Shown piece after piece: positions 56,523-64,000 of a stretch of DNA of 64,000 bases. The stretch is from Pseudomonas sp. ICMP22404. Its GTDB lineage: Bacteria > Pseudomonadota > Gammaproteobacteria > Pseudomonadales > Pseudomonadaceae. The notes under the pieces were generated by a model. The model had not been told where the DNA came from, ran no database searches, and worked only from the letters and a program-made list of their open reading frames with translations. Both the position numbers and the translations under genes were made by a program. Every line of letters starts with the position of its first letter. The first letter of the stretch is position 1. The stretch covers positions 62,001-126,000 of the forward strand of contig NZ_VCNG01000004.1 in NCBI RefSeq assembly GCF_006227205.1, in the 5' to 3' direction.

Positions 56523-58193
56523 ATGGACATTCGTTGCCTTGCACCTGGACTGTCGGTATCAGAACAGATTTTTCCCAATCAATTGGCAGAACTGAAAGAC
56601 GCCGGTTTTCGCGCCATCGTGTGTAACCGTCCCGATGGCGAAGGAGGCGACCAACCCCTATTTGCCGAAATCAAACGAGCCGCCCAAGCCCTTGGCCTCG
56701 AGGCGCACTACCTTCCCGCGGAATCAGGCAAAGTCACCGACGAGCAAGCTATCGCCTTCGGCAAGCTCCTTGAAGCACTGCCAAAACCGGTGTTGGCCTA
56801 TTGCCGTTCCGGTATGCGCTCGACAACGATGTGGGCGCTGTCACAAGCGGGGCAACAATCCCTGCCCCACATCGTCGAGACCGCCAAAAAAGCCGGGTTC
56901 GATATGAAAGGCGTCATCCGCCGTATTGTGAATCAGGGGCGCACGCCGGTCGAAGTCGCTGAGGCGCAGCACACTGTGGTCATCATCGGGGGCGGTGCGG
57001 CAGGTATTGCGGCGGCATCCAGCTTGCTGGCACGTGCCCCAGGACTCGACGTTGCCATCATCGACCCGGCAGATGTGCACTACTATCAGCCTGGCTGGAC
57101 ACTTGTCGGCTGTGGCGTCTTCGATGCGCCCCAAACTGCCCGCACGATGGGTACGACCATCCCCCGCGGTGTGCATTGGATCAAGTCGGCGGTCGCCGCT
57201 TTTGAACCCGAAAGAAATGCCGTCATTCTTGATGGATGCAGAGTCGTCAAATATGAGCAACTGATCGTCTGCCCTGGCCTGAAGCTCAATTGGCATGCAA
57301 TCGAGGGGTTGTCGGACACCCTGGGTCGCAACGGCGTGACTTCAAACTACCTGTATCACCTTGCGCCTTATACGTGGGAACTCGTGCAGCAACTGAATGG
57401 TGGACGAGCCATCTTCACGCAACCGCCCATGCCAATCAAATGTGCCGGGGCGCCGCAAAAAGCCATGTACCTGTCTGCCGATCATTGGAAGCGTACCGGT
57501 GTATTGGATAACATCGAGATCGAGTTTTGCAGCGCCGGCGCGGTGCTGTTCGGCGTTCCCGACTATGTGCCTGCATTGATGGAATACGTCGCGGCCTATG
57601 GCATCGACCTGAACTTCGGCAACACCCTCACCAGCGTAAATGGACCCGCACGGACTGCAACGTTCAACTGTGTCAATCCGGATGGCAGCGCCCATCTTGT
57701 TACGCGCGACTTTGATCTCCTGCATGTGGTGCCACCACAGATTGCGCCGGATTTCGTTCGGATCAGCCCTCTCGCAGACGCGGCTGGCTGGATTGATGTC
57801 GACGCTGCCACTCTGCGTCATAAAACCTGGGCAAATATTCACGCACTGGGAGACGCCACCAACTCCAGCAACGCGAAAACCGCGGCAGCAGCACGTAAAC
57901 AGGCACCAGTCGTTGCCCATAATGTGTTGGCAGCAATGGGGAAAGCGAAAGGCAGCGCCCATTACGACGGGTACGGCTCCTGCCCGCTGACGGTTGAACG
58001 CGGCAAGATCGTACTGGCTGAATTCACCTATGGCGGCAAGGTTGCCCCCAGTTTTCCATCCTGGCTGATTGACGGTACCCGGCCATCGAGGCTGGCATGG
58101 CTGCTCAAAGAGCGGATTCTTCCACCGCTGTATTGGAAGGGAATGCTCAAGGGCCATGAGTGGATGGCGAAACCTGAGATGGCTGATTTATGA
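56523..58193 (+). CDS. Fused phosphatase-like/sulfurtransferase (DUF442) and sulfide:quinone oxidoreductase-like protein
   Basis: This is a 556-residue two-domain protein. Residues 1-~140 are a DUF442/TIGR01244 domain with the Cx5R loop around C94 (LAYCRSGMRSTT). Residues 150-556 are a type II SQR-like flavoprotein: VVIIGGGAAGIAAA at 152-165, C197 in TLVGCGVF, and C307 in PIKCAGAPQKAMYLS, the same context as human SQOR Cys201. The partner Cys379 position is A445 in LGDATNSSNAKTAAA. The protein should oxidise sulfide and pass electrons to quinone, with the N-terminal domain possibly carrying persulfide. ATG 56523 has a GGAG site and was preferred over TTG 56508. Confidence 0.87.
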   Translation: MDIRCLAPGLSVSEQIFPNQLAELKDAGFRAIVCNRPDGEGGDQPLFAEIKRAAQALGLEAHYLPAESGKVTDEQAIAFGKLLEALPKPVLAYCRSGMRSTTMWALSQAGQQSLPHIVETAKKAGFDMKGVIRRIVNQGRTPVEVAEAQHTVVIIGGGAAGIAAASSLLARAPGLDVAIIDPADVHYYQPGWTLVGCGVFDAPQTARTMGTTIPRGVHWIKSAVAAFEPERNAVILDGCRVVKYEQLIVCPGLKLNWHAIEGLSDTLGRNGVTSNYLYHLAPYTWELVQQLNGGRAIFTQPPMPIKCAGAPQKAMYLSADHWKRTGVLDNIEIEFCSAGAVLFGVPDYVPALMEYVAAYGIDLNFGNTLTSVNGPARTATFNCVNPDGSAHLVTRDFDLLHVVPPQIAPDFVRISPLADAAGWIDVDAATLRHKTWANIHALGDATNSSNAKTAAAARKQAPVVAHNVLAAMGKAKGSAHYDGYGSCPLTVERGKIVLAEFTYGGKVAPSFPSWLIDGTRPSRLAWLLKERILPPLYWKGMLKGHEWMAKPEMADL

Positions 58194-58221
58194 AATCAGG
58201 ACTGAAGGCAAGGAGACTGGG

Positions 58222-59022
58222 ATGATCGTGGTCTTGCTGCTGGGGCTTACCGTAGGAATCATTCTGGCGCTGACCGGCGCTGGCGGAGGAATACTGGCCG
58301 TTCCACTACTGGTGTTCGGCGTCGGGTTGAGCATGGCCGAGGCGGGCCCCATTGGCTTACTGGCTGTCGGTTTAGCTGCGACCCTGGGTGCCGTGATGGG
58401 ACTCAAGAACGGCACCGTCCGCTATAAAGCGGCGCTGTTGGTGGCAGGCGCGGGGATCGTCTGTTCTCCCCTTGGTCTTTGGCTGGCGCAGCGCACACCC
58501 AATCGCCCATTGACGATCATGTTTGCCTTCGTGCTGATGTACGTTGCGTTTCGGGTCTATCGACGATCCCTCGCGCCCTCCACTGAGTCGAAGCCCTTCG
58601 TCACATCCAAACCACCACCTTGTCTGTTGGACGTCAACCGAGGAAAGCTCAACTGGACCGGTCCGTGTGCATGGGCACTCACCGTCTCCGGCATTGTCGC
58701 GGGGGGACTGTCTGGATTGCTCGGCGTGGGCGGAGGCTTTGTGATGGTGCCGGCGCTCCAGCGATATACCAATTTGACCCCGCAGTCAGTGCTCGCAACG
58801 TCTCTGGCCGTGATCGCGCTGGTTTCGATTTCCGGTGTTGCCGCAAGCTCGGCAGCCGGCCACCTGCAGTGGGCAGTGGCCATTCCGTTTTCCATCGGAG
58901 CATTGGCTGGAATGGTGTGCGGACGCCTGATCGCGGCCCGGCTAGCGGGTCCATACTTACAGAAAGGCTTCGCCGTAGTTTCCGTGGTAGTTGCGGTGGC
59001 GTTGCTGGTGAAGGCGATTTAG
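58222..59022 (+). CDS. TSUP-family (TauE/SafE) sulfite/sulfur anion exporter
   Basis: This is a 266-residue membrane protein with eight or so hydrophobic helices in two repeats. The glycine-rich family motifs ALTGAGGGILAVPLLVFG near residue 16 and GLSGLLGVGGGFVMVPAL near 165 are present. TauE/SafE proteins carry sulfite and related C-S compounds. Lying directly after SQR and PDO genes, it most likely exports the sulfite that PDO makes. ATG 58222 has an AAGGAG site. Confidence 0.9.
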   Translation: MIVVLLLGLTVGIILALTGAGGGILAVPLLVFGVGLSMAEAGPIGLLAVGLAATLGAVMGLKNGTVRYKAALLVAGAGIVCSPLGLWLAQRTPNRPLTIMFAFVLMYVAFRVYRRSLAPSTESKPFVTSKPPPCLLDVNRGKLNWTGPCAWALTVSGIVAGGLSGLLGVGGGFVMVPALQRYTNLTPQSVLATSLAVIALVSISGVAASSAAGHLQWAVAIPFSIGALAGMVCGRLIAARLAGPYLQKGFAVVSVVVAVALLVKAI

Positions 59023-59134
59023 TCATGTGCATAAGCCGCCGTCACGCAAAGCAGGTGTTCTATCGCATCCGGAGCCCCGCAGCATTGGTTGTCATCCAGA
59101 ACCTCTATCAACAGTTTCGCGCCGGAGAATCCTC

Positions 59135-59575
59135 ATGAATGTCGACTGGCTCAACTTCACACCCTGGTCGTCCCTTGCCGGAGGCGCATTGATTGGCCTG
59201 GCCGCCAGTCTATTTGTCGTTGCCAATGGACGTATCGCAGGCATCAGCGGTCTGATCGGCAGCCTTTTGCAGCGCGGGAGCGAGGGGGTGAGTGAGAAAG
59301 CTCTTTTTCTCCTGGGCCTGCTCATCGCGCCGCTTATCTGGAGCTTGTTCGCCACGCTGCCACAGATCGAGTTCAAAAGTGGCTGGTTCGGACTGGCCGT
59401 CGCCGGTGTATTGGTGGGCATTGGCACACGATACGGGTCAGGTTGCACCAGTGGCCATGGGGTATGCGGCCTATCGCGCCTTTCGCCGCGATCGATGGTC
59501 GCCACTGTTTGTTTCATGTTCAGTGGTTTCGCCACAGTGTTTGTCCTGCGTCATCTGCTGGAGGGGTGGACATGA
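59135..59575 (+). CDS. YeeE/YedE-family sulfur transporter half, first
   Basis: This is a 146-residue membrane protein with four hydrophobic helices. The family motif GTRYGSGCTSGHGVCGLSRLSPRS near residues 98-122 includes the cysteines that handle sulfur in YeeE proteins (C106, C113). It resembles PmpA, one of a pair of short YeeE-type proteins. ATG 59135 follows CCGGAGAA. Its stop overlaps the next start (ATGA), which suggests the two halves form one transporter. Confidence 0.9.
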   Translation: MNVDWLNFTPWSSLAGGALIGLAASLFVVANGRIAGISGLIGSLLQRGSEGVSEKALFLLGLLIAPLIWSLFATLPQIEFKSGWFGLAVAGVLVGIGTRYGSGCTSGHGVCGLSRLSPRSMVATVCFMFSGFATVFVLRHLLEGWT

Positions 59576-59991
59576 TCAAACTGACCGCATTCATTGCTGG
59601 CCTGCTGTTCGGCTTGGGTCTGCTTCTGGCAGGCATGGCCAACCCGAGCAAAGTACTCGCTTTCCTGGATCTGGCAGGTGCCTGGGATCCGTCCTTGGCG
59701 TTGGTCATGATCGGGGCCATTGGCACAGCCGTTGGCCCGCTAACCTGGGCGCGACAACACACCAGTTCGCTGCTGGGAAGGCCCATGCAGCTACCGATCA
59801 AACGTGAATTGGACCGGCGCTTGATTGGCGGGAGCCTGTTGTTCGGCATTGGCTGGGGAATAGCGGGCATCTGCCCTGGCCCCGCAGTCGCAATTCTGCT
59901 GACTGGACGCTGGCAGATAATCGTATTCATGTTGGCCATGCTGGCCGGCATGTTGTTGTTTACCGCGCTGGAGACCCGGCGCAGCCATTGA
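59572..59991 (+). CDS. YeeE/YedE-family sulfur transporter half, second
   Basis: This is a 139-residue membrane protein, PmpB-like, with motifs LLAGMANPSKVLAFLDLAGAWDPSLALVM near residue 18 and GIAGICPGPAVAIL near 103 with the conserved cysteine. Together with the preceding gene it probably forms a channel for thiosulfate, sulfide or persulfide. The direction of transport cannot be told from sequence. Confidence 0.9.
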   Translation: MIKLTAFIAGLLFGLGLLLAGMANPSKVLAFLDLAGAWDPSLALVMIGAIGTAVGPLTWARQHTSSLLGRPMQLPIKRELDRRLIGGSLLFGIGWGIAGICPGPAVAILLTGRWQIIVFMLAMLAGMLLFTALETRRSH

Positions 59992-60004
59992 TCGGGAGAT
60001 CGCC

Positions 60005-60193
60005 ATGAAAGCAAACATCGGAACCATTGACCGTAGCCTGCGTATCGTCGTCGGTCTGCTTCTCATTGGCCTCAGTCTGTCCGGTGTGATCGGCGTATGG
60101 GGCTGGATAGGTTTAGTGCCGCTGGCAACCGGCATTTTCCGTTTCTGCCCCCTCTACGCGTTGCTAGGCATCAAAACCTGTAACCGTCGCTGA
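60005..60193 (+). CDS. DUF2892 (YgaP-membrane-domain-like) protein
   Basis: This is a 62-residue membrane protein, MKANIGTIDRSLRIVVGLLL at the start and FRFCPLYALLGIKTC at the end, with two short helices and two cysteines. This is the DUF2892 domain found as the membrane part of the rhodanese YgaP. As a free-standing protein in a sulfur operon it may anchor or serve a sulfurtransferase. A GGAGATCGCC ribosome site precedes it, 13 bases after the YeeE gene. Confidence 0.88.
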   Translation: MKANIGTIDRSLRIVVGLLLIGLSLSGVIGVWGWIGLVPLATGIFRFCPLYALLGIKTCNRR

Positions 60194-60223
60194 ACGAAAA
60201 CCGTTGCACATCAGGTACGCAGC

Positions 60224-60261
60224 GCTGATCACGGTTCCTTACAAACCGTAGGCAGATCAGC
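60224..60261. promoter_or_regulatory. Interrupted inverted repeat before the second pdo
   Basis: GCTGATC-ACGGTT and AACCGT-GATCAGC are exact complements, with a 7-base loop and a 5-base bulge in the right arm. It lies in the 101-base gap between the DUF2892 gene and pdo copy 2. It could be an operator, an attenuator or an RNA processing hairpin. No T run follows. Confidence 0.45.
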
Positions 60262-60294
60262 ACTGCACTCGTGTATCGAAAAGAGAATTCCATC

Positions 60295-61158
60295 ATGAAA
60301 CCCCATGTAGAAGCTTTTTTTGACTCCGCTACATATACCTACAGCTATGTTGTCAGTGACCCAACTACAGGCCGCTGCGCCATTATCGACTCTGTGCTCG
60401 ATTACGCCCCCGCATCAGGTCGCACCTCCTGCAAAAGCGCGGAACGTTTAATTACCTATGTGCGCAAGCAGACGCTTACGGTGGATTGGTTACTGGAGAC
60501 CCATGTACATGCCGACCATCTATCCGCGGCTCAGTATCTAAAGCGCGAGTTGGGCGGCCAACTGGCCATCGGCGATCAGGTCAGCGTGATTCAGAATACT
60601 TTTGGTAAGTTGTTCAACGTCGGCAGCGAGTTTGCCACCGATGGTCGTCAATTCGACCGGCTGCTGAAAGACGGTGAGCGCTTTTGGGTCGGAGGAATCG
60701 AAGCGCACGCCATCCATACGCCGGGACATACACCGGCCTGCATGACCTATCTAATCGGAGATGCTGGCTTTGTCGGCGATACACTGTTCATGCCTGATTA
60801 CGGCACGGCCCGATGCGACTTTCCCGGCGGCGATGCGCGAAAACTCTTCCAGTCCATTCAAAAGTTGTTCAAGTTGCCCGACGATACCCGTTTGTTCATG
60901 TGCCACGACTACAAGGCCCCGGGTCGAGATGACTACCGCAATGAAACCACCATTGCTGAGCAACGTGCCCACAATATTCATGTGCATGAGGGCACGGGAG
61001 AAGCGGATTTCGTAGCTATGCGCCAAGCGCGGGACGCTACGTTGGGCATGCCGACACTTATCCTGCCATCCGTGCAAGTGAACATGCGAGCAGGTCATCT
61101 GCCTCCACCTGAAAGCAATGGCACTTGTTACCTGAAAATCCCTCTCAATGTGCTCTGA
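60295..61158 (+). CDS. Persulfide dioxygenase-like metallo-beta-lactamase-fold protein, copy 2
   Basis: This is a 287-residue paralogue of the first PDO with all metal motifs kept: THVHADHL, HTPGHTPACM, FVGDTLFMPDYGTARCDF and MCHDY. It differs chiefly in the middle (residues ~92-135). ATG 60295 (MKPHVEAFF) was chosen over a codon at 60271. It is followed 12 bases later by the flavoprotein monooxygenase gene, so these two form the downstream part of the sulfur cluster. Confidence 0.9.
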   Translation: MKPHVEAFFDSATYTYSYVVSDPTTGRCAIIDSVLDYAPASGRTSCKSAERLITYVRKQTLTVDWLLETHVHADHLSAAQYLKRELGGQLAIGDQVSVIQNTFGKLFNVGSEFATDGRQFDRLLKDGERFWVGGIEAHAIHTPGHTPACMTYLIGDAGFVGDTLFMPDYGTARCDFPGGDARKLFQSIQKLFKLPDDTRLFMCHDYKAPGRDDYRNETTIAEQRAHNIHVHEGTGEADFVAMRQARDATLGMPTLILPSVQVNMRAGHLPPPESNGTCYLKIPLNVL

Positions 61159-61170
61159 GAGGTTCGCCCG

Positions 61171-62238
61171 ATGATTGATTCGCTCAGTGCTCAACCAGAC
61201 GTGGTCATTATCGGCGGGGGGCAATCAGCCCTGGCTACAGCGTATTTTCTGCGCCGCACACCTCTTTCGTTCATCATCCTCGACGCAGAGAATGAACCGG
61301 GAGGTGCCTGGCGGCATGGCTGGAACTCGTTGCGTCTATTCTCGCCTGCCACCTGGAGTTCGATACCTGGCTGGATGATGCCCCCCACGCAAGATGGCTA
61401 CCCTTCACGAAATCATGTGATCGAATACCTCACCCAATACGAACAGCGCTACCATTTCCCGGTGAAGCGTCCTGTTCGGGTCACTTCTGTTGAGCGAACG
61501 GAAACTGGCCTGCGGGTACATTCTGACGACAAGCATTGGGATACCAAGGTTGTTGTCAGCGCTACAGGCACCTGGAGCAATCCTTACGTTCCCCACTACC
61601 CCAATGCCGAGCTATTCGCCGGTCGGCAGTTGCATTCCGCCCACTATGTCGAAGCACAAGCATTCGCGGGCAAGAAGGTGTTGGTGGTAGGAGGCGGTAA
61701 TTCAGGGGCACAGATTCTGGCCGAAGTCTCAAAAGTCGCCGAGACCACATGGGTCACTCCCGTTGAACCAATATTCCTGCCTGACGATGTGGATGGACGG
61801 GTCCTGTTCGAGCGAGCAACCGAGCGTTGGAAAGCCCAACTGGAGGGGCGTCTCATTGAGCAGCCAGTGGGTGGGCTAGGCGATATTGTCATGGTTGCGC
61901 CAGTTGTTGAGGCCCGAGAGCGCAACGTCCTCAAGTCGATACGACCTTTCAAAAGCTTCACTCGCAACGGAGTTATCTGGGCCGATGGTTCTGAATCTGC
62001 GGTAGACGCGGTGATTTGGTGCACCGGATTCAGGCCGGCCTTACAGCACCTGGATTCACTGGGAGTGGTCAACAACGAAGGCCGCGTTGAAGTCGAAGGC
62101 ACCCACTCGACCAGAGAGTCAAGGCTATGGCTGGTCGGCTACGGCGAATGGACAGGTTCGGCCTCCGCCACACTGATCGGCGTGACACGAACAGCACGCA
62201 GCACAGTCAGTGACATCGTGGCGTTTCTCGTTGATTAG
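61171..62238 (+). CDS. NAD(P)H-dependent flavoprotein monooxygenase (CzcO/ArsO-like)
   Basis: This is a 355-residue two-dinucleotide flavoprotein. The FAD fold is [19 protein letters not shown] at 11-29, the substrate-side motif [16 protein letters not shown] near 44, and the NADP fold [18 protein letters not shown] near 170. The TGTWSNP and WCTGFRP motifs are typical of flavin-containing monooxygenases of the CzcO/ArsO type. Since it is coupled to a PDO, it may oxidise a sulfur compound, but ArsO-like roles with arsenicals cannot be excluded. Confidence 0.83.
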   Translation: MIDSLSAQPDVVIIGGGQSALATAYFLRRTPLSFIILDAENEPGGAWRHGWNSLRLFSPATWSSIPGWMMPPTQDGYPSRNHVIEYLTQYEQRYHFPVKRPVRVTSVERTETGLRVHSDDKHWDTKVVVSATGTWSNPYVPHYPNAELFAGRQLHSAHYVEAQAFAGKKVLVVGGGNSGAQILAEVSKVAETTWVTPVEPIFLPDDVDGRVLFERATERWKAQLEGRLIEQPVGGLGDIVMVAPVVEARERNVLKSIRPFKSFTRNGVIWADGSESAVDAVIWCTGFRPALQHLDSLGVVNNEGRVEVEGTHSTRESRLWLVGYGEWTGSASATLIGVTRTARSTVSDIVAFLVD

Positions 62239-62423
62239 GCCGTCTGAGGGTGGTCGGGACGGAGTGATTCAAACACCTGAGCCCTAGCACCCTATGCTTG
62301 AAGGGGTTTATGGCAGCAGTTATAGACATTATGGTAACTCTCCAAAAAGGTCAGCCGTCTATCTGTCTTGGCCCATACAAGTGACGTAAACTTCGCGTCT
62401 CAAGATTCAGGACAGCGTGCGTC

Positions 62424-63923
62424 ATGCTTTTCACTTCGTTCGAATTCATATTCGCGTTCCTACCGGTTGCATTTCTGGGTTTTTTTCTGCTCGCACGTTT
62501 CTGGGGGCGAGAAGCTGCGGCGATATGGTTGGCAGCGGCATCTTTGTTTTTCTACGGATGGTGGAGCACGACCTATATCGCTCTCTTGCTATCTTCCATC
62601 CTGTTTAACTACTGCATTGGGTATCTGATCTGCAAAAATCAGGAAGCAAACATACACGTAGCCAAAACAGCCTTATACGTGGGAATAGTCAGTAACCTGG
62701 CCTTGCTTTGCTACTACAAGTACACAAACTTTTTCCTTGGAGAAATCAGCAGACTCACAGGTGCCCACATCCCCTCCCTGAGCTTGATTCTGCCGTTAGG
62801 CATTTCGTTTTTCACATTTACACAAATTGCTTTTTTAGTAGATACATGGAAAGGCAAAGCGAAAGAATACAACTTTTCGCACTACATACTGTTTGTAACT
62901 TGGTTCCCCCACTTGATAGCCGGTCCGATTCTGCATCACGGACAAATGATGCCCCAGTTCAAAGACCCGGCAATTTACAAACCCAACTCAAGAAACATAG
63001 CAATAGGGATCGCCTTATTCGCCGTAGGCCTTGGAAAAAAACTTTTACTTGCAGACCCGATCAGCACCTATGCGGATCCACTATTCCACGCAGCGGCTAC
63101 TGGACAGGCAATCGGAACAATGGTCGCGTGGGCAGGCGCAATGGCATACACCCTGCAAATTTATTTCGACTTCTCTGGCTACTCCGACATGGCTGTGGGG
63201 CTCTCCTTGCTTTTCGGAATACGCTTACCTGTAAACTTTAACTCGCCATACAAAGCCAAGAGCATCATTGAGTTCTGGCGACGCTGGCATATGACGCTAT
63301 CTCAATTTTTGAGAGACTACCTTTACATCCCATTAGGTGGAAACCGTAAAGGTGAAATTCGTCGCCTCGTGAATTTGTCGCTTACTATGCTACTCGGTGG
63401 TCTATGGCACGGTGCGAGTTGGACTTTTATCATTTGGGGAGGGCTCCATGGCGCATACCTATGTGCTAACCATATCTTCCAAAAACTGCCTCGTTCATAC
63501 TTATCGGGGTTGATTCCTCGATTCGCAACCAATGCGATTTGCGTGGTAATGACATTCGCCGCAGTCATTTTTGCCTGGGTTTTCTTTCGCGCAGAAAACA
63601 TCCATTCTGCCATCGCGATAGCTCATGCGATGCTAGGTTCTGAACAAGCTGTCTCCTGGGATTCTATTTTCAAAAATCTCAGCTTTATCACCTATGCAAG
63701 CTATTTTCTTGTGTCGATGTTTATCATTTGGGCGCTACCTAATATCTATGAGGTCATTGATCTGTTAGAAAATCGAGTTGCCGTTAACGATCAAGAAGGT
63801 CAGAGGATAAGCTCCACAGTATGCGTAGCTGCGGCGATGACCTGCGTGGCAATTGTGGTGACCAGCCTGCTTTCCACATTTGGAAACAACACTATCAGCC
63901 CTTTTCTGTATTTTCAATTTTGA
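62424..63923 (+). CDS. MBOAT-family membrane O-acyltransferase (AlgI-like)
   Basis: This is a 499-residue polytopic membrane protein of the MBOAT family, like AlgI, which passes acetyl groups across the inner membrane for polysaccharide O-acetylation. Motifs are FDFSGYSDMAVGLSLLFGIRLPVNF near 250-275, FWRRWHMTLSQFLRDYLYIPLGGNR near 289-313 and GGLWHGASWTFIIWGGLHG near 333-351 with the catalytic histidine. Base composition is clearly AT-richer than the neighbours, a sign of acquired surface-polysaccharide DNA. A probable partner gene starts 2 bases after its stop. Confidence 0.92.
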   Translation: MLFTSFEFIFAFLPVAFLGFFLLARFWGREAAAIWLAAASLFFYGWWSTTYIALLLSSILFNYCIGYLICKNQEANIHVAKTALYVGIVSNLALLCYYKYTNFFLGEISRLTGAHIPSLSLILPLGISFFTFTQIAFLVDTWKGKAKEYNFSHYILFVTWFPHLIAGPILHHGQMMPQFKDPAIYKPNSRNIAIGIALFAVGLGKKLLLADPISTYADPLFHAAATGQAIGTMVAWAGAMAYTLQIYFDFSGYSDMAVGLSLLFGIRLPVNFNSPYKAKSIIEFWRRWHMTLSQFLRDYLYIPLGGNRKGEIRRLVNLSLTMLLGGLWHGASWTFIIWGGLHGAYLCANHIFQKLPRSYLSGLIPRFATNAICVVMTFAAVIFAWVFFRAENIHSAIAIAHAMLGSEQAVSWDSIFKNLSFITYASYFLVSMFIIWALPNIYEVIDLLENRVAVNDQEGQRISSTVCVAAAMTCVAIVVTSLLSTFGNNTISPFLYFQF

Positions 63924-63925
63924 CT

Positions 63926-64000
63926 ATGAACTTGTATAGAAAATTCGTCTTGACAGCAGCCTTGAGCCTAGCCGTTTGCGTACTGGCTTATATTGCACTT
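63926..64000 (+). CDS. Start of a membrane-anchored protein, probable acetylation partner (partial)
   Basis: An ATG two bases after the MBOAT stop opens a frame of 25 codons that runs off the window. It begins MNLYRKFVLTAALSLAVCVL, a membrane anchor or signal. MBOAT genes are usually followed by an AlgJ/AlgX-like SGNH-hydrolase partner, so that is the likely identity; the visible part alone cannot prove it. Confidence 0.55.
   Translation, partial: MNLYRKFVLTAALSLAVCVLAYIAL

Overview
The window looks like chromosomal DNA of a Pseudomonas of the P. fluorescens group. The evidence is high GC, Pseudomonas-type nuo genes, many copies of the short palindromic REP whose core is gagcctgctcgc, and an aryl-esterase-like hydrolase close to that of P. 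fluorescens. No rRNA, tRNA, CRISPR array or complete insertion sequence was seen.

Layout. 1-6.7 kb: the 3' end of the respiratory complex I operon (nuoH partial to nuoN), closed by a rho-independent terminator. 6.8-13.5 kb: a DeoR-type regulator and, convergent to it, a four-carbon acid sugar (tetronate/threonate) pathway, ltnD-otnK-otnC-gntP-otnI. The two are separated by a 135-bp tandem repeat built from REP elements. 13.7-22.4 kb: housekeeping and accessory oxidoreductases and hydrolases (2-hydroxyglutarate-oxidase-like flavoprotein, hemerythrin, YcaC, amidohydrolase, DoxX, aryl-esterase-like hydrolase) with two LysR regulators, punctuated by inverted REP pairs. 22.8-32.5 kb: regulators and sensing (two winged-helix/NTPase regulators ending tail to tail, two GlxA-type AraC regulators, pirin, a dCache chemoreceptor). 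32.6-43.0 kb: a putative catabolic block for an unidentified organic acid (OprD porin, acyl-CoA ligase, nitroreductase, AAHS transporter, racemase/CoA-transferase, MaoC hydratase, hydrolase, AraC and LysR regulators).

44.3-50.5 kb: a two-component system divergent from a PepSY protein, a DUF2271 protein, a PepSY-flavodoxin-reductase and ApbE, probably a flavin-based membrane electron-transfer unit. 50.5-62.2 kb: the most interesting part, a sulfide/persulfide module. It has a bd-I type oxidase operon (cydP-cydA-cydB-cydX-ybgE), a sigma-54 activator with the three-cysteine spacing of the persulfide sensor FisR, two persulfide-dioxygenase-like enzymes, a phosphatase-like/sulfurtransferase-SQR fusion, TauE/SafE and paired YeeE/YedE transporters, a DUF2892 protein and a flavoprotein monooxygenase. 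A consensus -24/-12 promoter precedes the first dioxygenase, and TGCCA/TGGCA palindromes occur on both sides of fisR. The proposed working is that sulfide is oxidised by SQR into the quinone pool, persulfide goes to sulfite by PDO, sulfite is exported, and electrons leave through a cytochrome bd of a type known to resist sulfide. 62.4-64.0 kb: an AT-richer polysaccharide O-acetylation locus (MBOAT) running off the end.
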